This document shows positions 54,392-62,129 of a stretch of 64,000 bases of DNA, piece after piece. Source of the DNA: Methylophilaceae bacterium LSUCC0401 (GTDB lineage Bacteria > Pseudomonadota > Gammaproteobacteria > Burkholderiales > Methylophilaceae); the NCBI GenBank assembly GCA_024919035.1, contig CP103442.1, forward strand, positions 558,001 through 622,000, read 5' to 3'. The notes beneath the pieces were generated by a model that saw nothing but the letters and a program-made list of their open reading frames with translations, ran no database searches and had not been told where the DNA came from. The number at the start of each line of letters is the position of its first letter. Within the stretch, counting starts at the first letter, position 1. The translations under genes and the position numbers were made by a program.

Positions 54392-55493
54392 AATAAAAAT
54401 CCTTGAGTTTTGATTTATTCAGCCCTTTAATATTATTTTGATAGGGGTTTAAATAATTTAGGAATGTAACATTCTCATTTTTAGTTTTATTTAACATTAG
54501 ATCTATTAGTAATTCCGACAAAAATGGGGCAAACGAAAAACCTTTTGAGCCATAAAAAGTATTAATGTACACATTATCGTACCATTTAAATTCTATTTGA
54601 TTGTTGACCTGTTTTAACATTTTTCCAACATATGGTCTTCTTTGTTTAGTTGTATAACGATCACCTGACCAGATATTCAGATCTGGACATATTAATTGCT
54701 TATCATGAAACCAATCAACTTTTTTTTGTAGAGTCTTTTTTTCGCTTTCAGGATCAAGCATCTTAGAGTCAATCGATTTATGATAACTGGAACCAGATGA
54801 AAAATTGTCCCCGTCAAATAGAATATAACCATCTTTTGTAATATTAGATTGATGTTGAGATTCGTGTTTACCAATTGTGATGGATCCCGAAAAGTGTTCG
54901 TTAAAAATCTCATGCTCAGAAAATCTATTTAATGTCTGTGGGTTACATAAAATAATACACTCATGTTCACCTACCATTTGTTTTTGAGAATAGAGCTTTA
55001 TGTCATGTCCATTATTTTCTATGTGATCAATTGATATTTCTTTTAAGGGAATTTGGTTTAATTGAAATAACTTTTCTGTTCTAATCCATCCTGCGGTCTT
55101 AAAAAAAATAAGCGAATGATTACCTATACTTTCTGATTTATCGAGAATCATTTCATTTTTTAAGAACGGGTTATTTTTTAATATTTTTGTAAACCTTAAT
55201 TCTAAATCGGGCTGATCATCCAATCGATGAAGTCCATGAAAAGCAAAATCTGTATTTGGAAGAAATTGGGGGTAAAAATGAAGTGCATATTGAAGGGCTT
55301 TATAAGTAAGCTCATTGTGCACTATTGTATCAATGCCGTATTTGGGATTAAGAGAAGCATAAGGCGGATTTTTATCATCCAATGTCTTGCGATCAGAGTA
55401 TATTTTGACTCTATAACCTCTCTGGTTAAGATTAAGAGCTAAGCTAAGTCCAGCGATACCACCGCCAATAATTCCATAATCTAGATAAGCCAT
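54384..55493 (-). CDS. Stand-alone MnmC2-like FAD-dependent oxidoreductase
   Basis: The 369-residue protein starts with a Rossmann FAD loop (YGIIGGGIAGLSLALNL) and resembles the C-terminal half of E. coli MnmC: GYILFDGDNFSSGSSYHK, the YTTKQRRPYVGKM segment and NTFYGSKGFSFAPFLSELL parallel MnmC's GASYHRG, RDHLPMVG and ALGSRGLCSAPLCAE. MnmC2 removes the carboxymethyl group from cmnm5U in tRNA. The methyltransferase half is absent. It overlaps both neighbours by 8 and 13 bases. A different amine substrate is possible. Confidence 0.75.
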   Translation of the reverse strand: MAYLDYGIIGGGIAGLSLALNLNQRGYRVKIYSDRKTLDDKNPPYASLNPKYGIDTIVHNELTYKALQYALHFYPQFLPNTDFAFHGLHRLDDQPDLELRFTKILKNNPFLKNEMILDKSESIGNHSLIFFKTAGWIRTEKLFQLNQIPLKEISIDHIENNGHDIKLYSQKQMVGEHECIILCNPQTLNRFSEHEIFNEHFSGSITIGKHESQHQSNITKDGYILFDGDNFSSGSSYHKSIDSKMLDPESEKKTLQKKVDWFHDKQLICPDLNIWSGDRYTTKQRRPYVGKMLKQVNNQIEFKWYDNVYINTFYGSKGFSFAPFLSELLIDLMLNKTKNENVTFLNYLNPYQNNIKGLNKSKLKDFYYV

Positions 55494-56197
55494 AACAGGA
55501 TAAGCATGAATATCACTAAACCGATTAATAATTTTATGGTTTTATAGTTAAATGACTGCATCATGTTCAGGTAAAAGTTAAACAATAAATTTTCACGCTT
55601 TGAAAAATTGCTTTCTAGCCTATATCTGCTGAGCAGAAGTTCTAGGTTTGATTGTTTAAAGTGTGCTATGTCTTTTTTATACTTAATTAGCCTTCTAAAA
55701 GCTCGCGCCCTTGTAAGAATGAAAAGGGGCCATGGGTAAAAATGGATTTTAGCAACGTCAATTAATGCAAATGTTTTATTGTAATAAATAATATTTCCAA
55801 GGTGCATCGCCCTAAAGTAAACACCCTTTTGATGAAATTCTGCGATAAATTTGCCTAAATTTGTGACAAGGTCTTTTGTGATATCTTTTCTTGGTAAGTC
55901 TCGAACAGTACAACCAGGAATATATTTATAAACCACACCTGATTTCCTTTTGTCATATTGAAAAACGAGCTCTTCTGAGATTTTAAGTGAGGGAATTTGT
56001 AATTTATTTAATTTGTGAGCATTGTTGATGATCCGACTTGAAAAGGATCGAATAAATCCGCTAGAAATGAAACCTCGGGTATTAAATATTTTTATGACAT
56101 TGTTTCCCTTAAGCCATGTTTTTTCATATCCAAGATCTTCTGCATCAGTCAAATATTCAAGGTATGAATGTTCAGTATTAAAGTATATCTTTTTCAT
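55481..56197 (-). CDS. Lipopolysaccharide-kinase-like protein with C-terminal membrane anchor
   Basis: The 238-residue protein resembles the Kdo/WaaP-type kinase fold: VVYKYIPGCTVRDL as hinge, FHQKGVYFRAMHLGNIIYY as catalytic loop and FALIDVAKIHF as the metal-binding loop (D of LIDV). Where typical members have Asp in the catalytic loop, this protein has Ala (YFRAMH), so activity is uncertain. A hydrophobic stretch at the end (LLIGLVIFMLILLWLI) would anchor it in the membrane. It overlaps the methyltransferase by 20 bases. Confidence 0.65.
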   Translation of the reverse strand: MKKIYFNTEHSYLEYLTDAEDLGYEKTWLKGNNVIKIFNTRGFISSGFIRSFSSRIINNAHKLNKLQIPSLKISEELVFQYDKRKSGVVYKYIPGCTVRDLPRKDITKDLVTNLGKFIAEFHQKGVYFRAMHLGNIIYYNKTFALIDVAKIHFYPWPLFILTRARAFRRLIKYKKDIAHFKQSNLELLLSRYRLESNFSKRENLLFNFYLNMMQSFNYKTIKLLIGLVIFMLILLWLI

Positions 56198-57386
56198 TTT
56201 GGCTTGTTCGATTCAGAGGCTTACTCATTAAAATATGAAAATCATTAATCACTCTTTCAGCAAACCCACCCTCACAATATGAAAAATAAAAATTCCACAT
56301 TCTAATAAATCGTTCATCAAAACCAAGTTTGATAATTTTGTTTTGATTCTTGTTGAATGCTTTTTTCCATAAATTCAAAGTCTTTGCATAGTGATGATTA
56401 ATATTTTCAAGGTCTGAAATAATCATGTCTGTCTCTCTTGTTAAATTTTTCTGAATGATTTCAACTGATGGGATACATGATCCAGGAAAAATATATTTTT
56501 GAATAAAGTCAACATTTTGAAGCGCTTGGCTATACCTTTGATCACGAATGGTAATAGCTTGAATTAAAGCAATACCATCTGGTTTAAGCAGTGTGTTTAT
56601 TTTCTTAAAATATTCATGATAATAATGATGCCCAACAGCTTCAATCATTTCGATGGAGACTAATTTGTCATACTTTCCCTCAAGATTTCTATAATCTTCA
56701 AATAGTAAGGTTATTTTTTTTCCCAATTTTTTTTTATTGATTAAGTTTCTTGTGTAGCTGAATTGTTGTTGAGATATGGTTGTGGTTGTGACTTTGCAAC
56801 CATAATTTTCTGCTGCAAAAATTGCAAAACCTCCCCATCCAGATCCAATTTCTACAACATGGTCAGTGGGCTTAAGATTTAACTTTTGGCATATGATATC
56901 GAGTTTATTTAAAGAGGCTGCCTTCAGTGTTTGATTCCTTGTTTTAAAAATTGCAGATGAGTACATCATGGTTTCATCAAGGAAAAGTTTAAAAAAATTA
57001 TTACTTAAGTCGTAATGTGCCGAAATATTTCGTTTACTATTTCTTTGAGAGTTTTTATTAAGGTAATGAACGACTCTAAAAAAAGGCCTGATGAGAAAAT
57101 TAAATTTTGATTCTAACTCATCGGTAAGGTGAGCATTAACTGCAAATATTCGAATAACGTTCGTTAAATTTGGACTGCTCCAATAACCACTCATGAAAGC
57201 CTCACTGCTACCAATCGATCCACCAAATACAACAAATCGATAAAATTTTGGGTCATGAACAAATATTTCTGCATGAAGTTTTTTATTTTTTTGATCCCCA
57301 AAGGTATAGCGTGATTTTCCATCTTGAAGAGATAACGACCCTATGGATATTTTGTTTAATTGAGTAAAGACTATTTTGTTTAACAT
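56178..57386 (-). CDS. Cyclopropane-fatty-acyl-phospholipid synthase-family methyltransferase
   Basis: It should methylate or methylenate double bonds in membrane phospholipids using SAM. The 402 residues have the family segment NISAHYDLSNNFFKLFLDE (120-138), the SAM loop VVEIGSGWGGFA (178-188) and VSIEMIEAVGHH near residue 245. It lies 3 bases downstream of the DUF1365 gene and in line with an FAD enzyme and a desaturase, an arrangement seen in furan- or methyl-branched-lipid clusters. The actual product could be cyclopropane, methyl-branched or furan lipid. Confidence 0.9.
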   Translation of the reverse strand: MLNKIVFTQLNKISIGSLSLQDGKSRYTFGDQKNKKLHAEIFVHDPKFYRFVVFGGSIGSSEAFMSGYWSSPNLTNVIRIFAVNAHLTDELESKFNFLIRPFFRVVHYLNKNSQRNSKRNISAHYDLSNNFFKLFLDETMMYSSAIFKTRNQTLKAASLNKLDIICQKLNLKPTDHVVEIGSGWGGFAIFAAENYGCKVTTTTISQQQFSYTRNLINKKKLGKKITLLFEDYRNLEGKYDKLVSIEMIEAVGHHYYHEYFKKINTLLKPDGIALIQAITIRDQRYSQALQNVDFIQKYIFPGSCIPSVEIIQKNLTRETDMIISDLENINHHYAKTLNLWKKAFNKNQNKIIKLGFDERFIRMWNFYFSYCEGGFAERVINDFHILMSKPLNRTSQNEKDIL

Positions 57387-57389
57387 AGT

Positions 57390-58118
57390 TTAATTTTTTG
57401 GATGTGAATAAAAGGGCGTTCGTTTTACCCATAATTTTAACGCATTCCAGTATATCTTGATTACGGTATTGATTGGACTAAGGGGGTATGTCAATAATAA
57501 GAGGTTCAATCTTATTCCTGTTATCGCTTTTCTTTTTAGCTTAAGGGTGGCATTAAAAATCTTATGATCATCATAATTATTGTCCATTGATATCACGATT
57601 ACATCGCTGGGACTCGTGAATTTCCAGTCATAGTCAATGTTCATTGGCATAAATGGGGATACATGAAATTGTTTATGAAATTTAAAACCGTGTGTGCCCG
57701 TATTTGATTTACACACATGAGTGTAGGCAAATCTTTCATTCCATGGTGTATTGTGAATGTCTGAAATAATCGTAATAAGTTGACCAGAGTTGAAACAATA
57801 ATAAAAACTAACCGGGTTGTAACAGAAACCAAAAAAACGAGGAGTGGTTAGGATAAATATTTGGTCGATTCCGGTGATTTTCTCCTTTTCTAGGTGATGA
57901 ATGAGATCAGCCTTTAAGTTTTTTGTTTTTCTAAAATAATCCTTTTGGAAAAATGATCCGAGGTTGTATCTGTCTAAGCTCCATAGCCATGAATGATCAA
58001 ATGTTTCCTTAATTTTATCTAAGTCAAGAAACAGCATCGCGTAACGATATGAAAATTTATTTTTGCTTGGTGACGTTCGGTTATGGGTGATTAATCCCTG
58101 GTAAATCCCTTGTTTCAT
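57390..58118 (-). CDS. DUF1365 family protein
   Basis: The 242-residue protein begins with KQGIYQGLITHNRTSPSKN and has the family motifs FGFCYNPVSFYYCF and IHNTPWNERFAY. DUF1365 genes almost always sit between an FAD-dependent amine oxidase-like gene and a cyclopropane-synthase-like gene, exactly as here. The biochemical role is not firmly known. Its start shares a base with the upstream stop codon. Confidence 0.92.
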   Translation of the reverse strand: MKQGIYQGLITHNRTSPSKNKFSYRYAMLFLDLDKIKETFDHSWLWSLDRYNLGSFFQKDYFRKTKNLKADLIHHLEKEKITGIDQIFILTTPRFFGFCYNPVSFYYCFNSGQLITIISDIHNTPWNERFAYTHVCKSNTGTHGFKFHKQFHVSPFMPMNIDYDWKFTSPSDVIVISMDNNYDDHKIFNATLKLKRKAITGIRLNLLLLTYPLSPINTVIKIYWNALKLWVKRTPFYSHPKN

Positions 58119-59362
58119 TATGGGTTAATTCCAGAATATTTAATTGCATTTAAAGCACTCACGACACCATCTTCATGAAATCCATTACCCCAGTAGGCCC
58201 CAGAAAAGGCAAATCCATTTTTACATATAAGATGTTGTTTTTTTTGATTTAAATAGGTATTGAGATTAAATTTTGGGTGTGTGTAGATCATTGATTTTAA
58301 GATAGCCTTTGGATTGATATCATGATCTGAATTTAAACTTACCAATAGATCATGCTTCGGGGTGATATTTTGAAGAATATTCATGTTATAGGTCACGCTA
58401 GCCTGACTGGTTGATTTATTTTTAATAATATAATTCCAAGCAGACCAAATACTCTTATTCTTTGGCATCAGGTTTATATCCTGGTGTAACACAGCTTTGT
58501 TAGAGGAATACTTAAAGCTTCCAAGAATATTTTTTTCCAATAAATTGGGATTTTTAATTAATTTCAAGGCTTGGTCTGCGTGACAAGCAAAAAAAACAAA
58601 ATCAAATTTTAATTTTTTTTTATTCATTTCAATGATGCATTTTCCATTGTTACGGAAGACATTGCTTATGGCGCTATTTAATTTAATTTTACCTTTTAAC
58701 TGAGACACAATTTTTTGAACATAGGTTTCTGATCCATTCTTAATTGTCAACCATTGTGGCCGATCATTGATATTAATCATGCCATGATTATTTAAAAAAT
58801 TGAGGAAAAATAATAAAGAAAATTTTTTAATATCTTTGTAGCTAGATGACCAAATGGCAGATGACATGGGTAACAAATAATTATCTAAAAAGTATTCTGA
58901 AAAATTATGCTTGTTTACAAATTCTTGGATGGTTAAATTTTCGATAAGCTCAGGTTTTTGTAAAATTTTTTTGGCAAGTTTGTTAAATTTAAGGATTTCC
59001 CATAGCAATCGCCAAAAGTAAATATTAAGTAAATTTTTCTTCTGAGCAAATAGCGTCTTTAGGTTATTACCTGCATATTCAAGTCGATTAAGTGTCGATT
59101 GAACACTGAAGCTCATTGATGAGGGCTGGTATGAAACTTTAAGTTCTTTTAGGAGCTTAATAAAATTAGGATACGTTTTTTTATTAAAAACAATAAAACC
59201 ACTATCAACTTTTATAATGTCTTGATTAATTTTCAGTGTATGGGTATGGGTATGTCCACCAATGCGATCTTCTTTTTCAAAGAGGGTAACGTTGTATTTT
59301 TTATTTAAGTAATACGCAAGAGTGAGCCCAGAAATTCCTGATCCAATAATTGCAATTTTCAT
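58118..59362 (-). CDS. FAD-dependent amine oxidase-like oxidoreductase
   Basis: The 414-residue flavoprotein starts with the Rossmann motif IAIIGSGISGLTLAYYLNKK and the FEKEDRIGGHTHTHTL segment, in the family of FAD enzymes found with DUF1365 and CFA-type methyltransferases. Related proteins act on unsaturated or methylene fatty-acyl chains in lipid-modifying clusters. The substrate here is inferred only. The ends overlap both neighbours by one base, so translation is coupled. Confidence 0.9.
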   Translation of the reverse strand: MKIAIIGSGISGLTLAYYLNKKYNVTLFEKEDRIGGHTHTHTLKINQDIIKVDSGFIVFNKKTYPNFIKLLKELKVSYQPSSMSFSVQSTLNRLEYAGNNLKTLFAQKKNLLNIYFWRLLWEILKFNKLAKKILQKPELIENLTIQEFVNKHNFSEYFLDNYLLPMSSAIWSSSYKDIKKFSLLFFLNFLNNHGMININDRPQWLTIKNGSETYVQKIVSQLKGKIKLNSAISNVFRNNGKCIIEMNKKKLKFDFVFFACHADQALKLIKNPNLLEKNILGSFKYSSNKAVLHQDINLMPKNKSIWSAWNYIIKNKSTSQASVTYNMNILQNITPKHDLLVSLNSDHDINPKAILKSMIYTHPKFNLNTYLNQKKQHLICKNGFAFSGAYWGNGFHEDGVVSALNAIKYSGINP

Positions 59363-60273
59363 TAACTGTGTTTTTGTTTAATGCTTTTGCTCACCGTTCT
59401 TAGGTTATACACGATGCCAAAAAGAGATAAAAATTTAAGGCCATAAAAAGTAAAATCTATTTCCCACCAATAAAAACCTTGGCGTATTGAACCAGGGAAG
59501 TGATGGTGATTGTTATGCCATCCTTCACCAAAAGTTAAAAGGGCAATTAAAAAATTATTTTTACTTTTTTCTTTTGTTTGGTATCTCTGCTTCCCCCAAA
59601 TGTGGGCAATTGAATTTACTGCAAATGTACAATGGTAAACACAAACCGTAGATACAAAAAACCCCCAAATAATCATGCTTATGCCTGAAATTTGATAAGC
59701 AGAATTAAAATATTCACCGAGGAAATATAGGAATACGATAAAGACAAGAGGGGGCAGCCAATCAAAACGATCAATCCATATCAATTCTTTAAATTTTATT
59801 AAATCTTTTACATACTTCCGATCTGTTAAAAAGTTTCTTTTAGCTAAAAACCATCCCATATGACTCCATAAAAAATGATGAACATGAGGAGAGTGATGAT
59901 CATTTTTTTGATCTGAATTGAGGTGGTGTCTTCTGTGATGCGATGCCCACCAGATGGGTCCGCGCTGAGCAGCGGTTGCTCCAATAAAGGCAAATAAGAA
60001 TTGAACTAACCTTGAAGTTTTAAAAGTTTTATGAGAAAAATATCGATGATAGAATCCCGTGATAGCAAACATGCGGAGGGCAAAAAATCCAAGTGCAGCT
60101 GCTAGAAGGGCCCATTCAAATTTAATCCAAATGGCTGTTAAGGCAATAATATGAATAGCTATAAAAGGAACAACTCTCAGCCAGTCAATTGATTCGTCGC
60201 TCAGATTTTTTTCACTTTTATAGTAATGTTCAGCAAAATGATTATCAAAAATTTTAAGAAAGAAATTTTTCAT
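59362..60273 (-). CDS. Membrane acyl-lipid/acyl-CoA desaturase (delta-9 type)
   Basis: The 303-residue di-iron enzyme inserts a double bond into fatty-acyl chains. It has the three histidine boxes HRYFSH (76-81), HHRRHH (112-117; SHHRRHHLNSD) and HNNHH (EGWHNNHHHFPG), and four membrane helices. It would provide the double bond used by the methyltransferase two genes downstream. It follows the lipocalin gene directly. Confidence 0.95.
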   Translation of the reverse strand: MKNFFLKIFDNHFAEHYYKSEKNLSDESIDWLRVVPFIAIHIIALTAIWIKFEWALLAAALGFFALRMFAITGFYHRYFSHKTFKTSRLVQFLFAFIGATAAQRGPIWWASHHRRHHLNSDQKNDHHSPHVHHFLWSHMGWFLAKRNFLTDRKYVKDLIKFKELIWIDRFDWLPPLVFIVFLYFLGEYFNSAYQISGISMIIWGFFVSTVCVYHCTFAVNSIAHIWGKQRYQTKEKSKNNFLIALLTFGEGWHNNHHHFPGSIRQGFYWWEIDFTFYGLKFLSLFGIVYNLRTVSKSIKQKHS

Positions 60274-60795
60274 TTAGGGCTTATGAGGTACAAATCGAAT
60301 CATATCTTTATCATAACCTAATTCTTCTGTTTTTCTGAAGATCCATTGTTTTTTTTCGGTTGATAAATCACTTTTTCTAGACATAAACCATAAGTAATCT
60401 CTTTTATCCCGAGCGACTATGGTGTTTTCATAACCCTCATCAATGTATGCAATGATGTACTGTGCTTTGATGGGCCAAATGAATTGCATCCCCCAAACAG
60501 CATTGTTGGTTCCTGGGATAATATACCCTTTAGGCTTATATATCTTTTGAGGCCCATTATAGTCGCTTTGATTAAACGTAAAGGTGGTTTCAATTTCTTG
60601 TTTTTCTTTATTGAACTTGTAGCTCTCTATGGCATTATAAGCATTCTTTTCAATCAGGGCAGGAATATGGGCTAGCACATACCAATCTCCCATGAATGAC
60701 TCTAGTTCAATCTCTGAAACTGGATCGATAGGTTTTTTTTGATGAGATGAACATGCTGTTAAAAATAAAAAGCAAAGGATAAAAATTTTTTTCAT
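60274..60795 (-). CDS. Outer-membrane lipocalin lipoprotein (Blc-like)
   Basis: The 173-residue protein has a lipoprotein signal with C15 (LTAC) and the lipocalin signature MGDWYVLAHIP near residue 34, as well as the C-terminal RDKRDYLWFMSRKSD motif typical of Blc/apolipoprotein D relatives. These proteins bind lysophospholipids or fatty acids. Position at the head of the lipid cassette fits a carrier role. It overlaps the POT gene by 4 bases. Confidence 0.92.
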   Translation of the reverse strand: MKKIFILCFLFLTACSSHQKKPIDPVSEIELESFMGDWYVLAHIPALIEKNAYNAIESYKFNKEKQEIETTFTFNQSDYNGPQKIYKPKGYIIPGTNNAVWGMQFIWPIKAQYIIAYIDEGYENTIVARDKRDYLWFMSRKSDLSTEKKQWIFRKTEELGYDKDMIRFVPHKP

Positions 60796-62129
60796 ATCAG
60801 TTTATTTATAAATTTGTTAAAAAAAAGGAGAGTTATGCAGCCTCCCATACTAATGATGGTAAGAAAGGAGAATAAGTTCACATTTATAGCTTCAGTGATG
60901 ATGGGCAGTATCCCCGCTAGATAGCTTGCAATGGCAAATGTTATAAACCAAACACCCAGTATGAATGAACGTAATCCATCTGGAGCCACATTGCTGACCT
61001 TTGAGAGGCTTGTTGGAGATAGACATAACTCCCCTAGGGTGTGAAAAAAATAGATTAATATAATCCATGTAAAGTGAATTTGATCCTGATTTTGAAGAAT
61101 TGCTAAGACTAAAAAACCGAGCCCCAACAAAAATAGACCGCCAGACATTTTGTGTTGGGTTGAAATTACATAATTTTTTTCAAGTTTTGTCCAAAACCCT
61201 GCCACTATCATACCTAAAATAATGATTAATAAAGGATTGATGGCTAAAAAAAATGTGGTTGGAATAGTGAAATGGAATATATTTTTATTCACTTTGGTAT
61301 CTGTAAAAAGGGTTAGAGAGCCTCCAGCTTGCTCAAACCCCATCCAAAAAATTATGGAAAAAATCCCTAAATATAAAATGTATTGAATACTTTTTGTATC
61401 TTGAGCTGAAATTTGTTGCGGTTTACTCTTATAAATCATTAAACAACATCCTGTTAGGCAGGTAACTAAAGCTAGCCACCATGGAATTAATACGATTACC
61501 GTTAAAAAAATACACAAGCCTAACAACCATTTGCATATCAGTTTACGGTTAAAATCATTAGTAATTTCTTTTGAGTTTGATATTTTAAAAAAAAATGTGA
61601 TTAAGCCAAACAGCATTCCAATAGCTGCAAGGAAAAATCCAGCGTGCCAGTTGAAGTACTCACCAACAAAACCAATAATGAGAGGCGCAAAAAAGGCTCC
61701 GAGATTAATTCCTATGTAAAAATAGCTAAAACCCTCATCTCTTAAGCTCTCAGGCTTATTCTTATAAAGTGTGCTTAAAAGACTTGAAATGTTAGGCTTA
61801 AAAAAACCGTTACCAAAAACTAAAAATGCTAAACCAAAATAGAATAACAACTCGAAAGCTAGGAGAAAATGTCCGATCATCATAAGAACCCCCCCCAAAA
61901 CAATGGCATTGACATCATTAATGTATTTATCTGCCAAATATCCTCCGAGAATAGGGGTGATGTATACGAGAGCAGTGTAAGCAGCATAAACTTGGAGGGC
62001 TTGATTTGCTGAATAATGCAGCCCATTAACGAGATATAGGACAAGCAAGGCCCGCATACCATAAAAGCTAAAACGCTCCCACATCTCTGTAAAAAAAAGA
62101 GTTTTTAAAATTTGAGGATGAGCTTTCAT
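60792..62129 (-). CDS. POT-family proton-dependent peptide transporter
   Basis: The 445-residue protein has about 12-14 transmembrane helices and the POT signature EMWERFSFYGMRALLVLYLV near the N-terminus (ExxER motif for proton coupling) and FYIGINLGAFFAPLI (PTR2 family motif). Likely substrates are di- and tripeptides. It begins one base after the glnD stop codon. Confidence 0.92.
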   Translation of the reverse strand: MKAHPQILKTLFFTEMWERFSFYGMRALLVLYLVNGLHYSANQALQVYAAYTALVYITPILGGYLADKYINDVNAIVLGGVLMMIGHFLLAFELLFYFGLAFLVFGNGFFKPNISSLLSTLYKNKPESLRDEGFSYFYIGINLGAFFAPLIIGFVGEYFNWHAGFFLAAIGMLFGLITFFFKISNSKEITNDFNRKLICKWLLGLCIFLTVIVLIPWWLALVTCLTGCCLMIYKSKPQQISAQDTKSIQYILYLGIFSIIFWMGFEQAGGSLTLFTDTKVNKNIFHFTIPTTFFLAINPLLIIILGMIVAGFWTKLEKNYVISTQHKMSGGLFLLGLGFLVLAILQNQDQIHFTWIILIYFFHTLGELCLSPTSLSKVSNVAPDGLRSFILGVWFITFAIASYLAGILPIITEAINVNLFSFLTIISMGGCITLLFFNKFINKLI

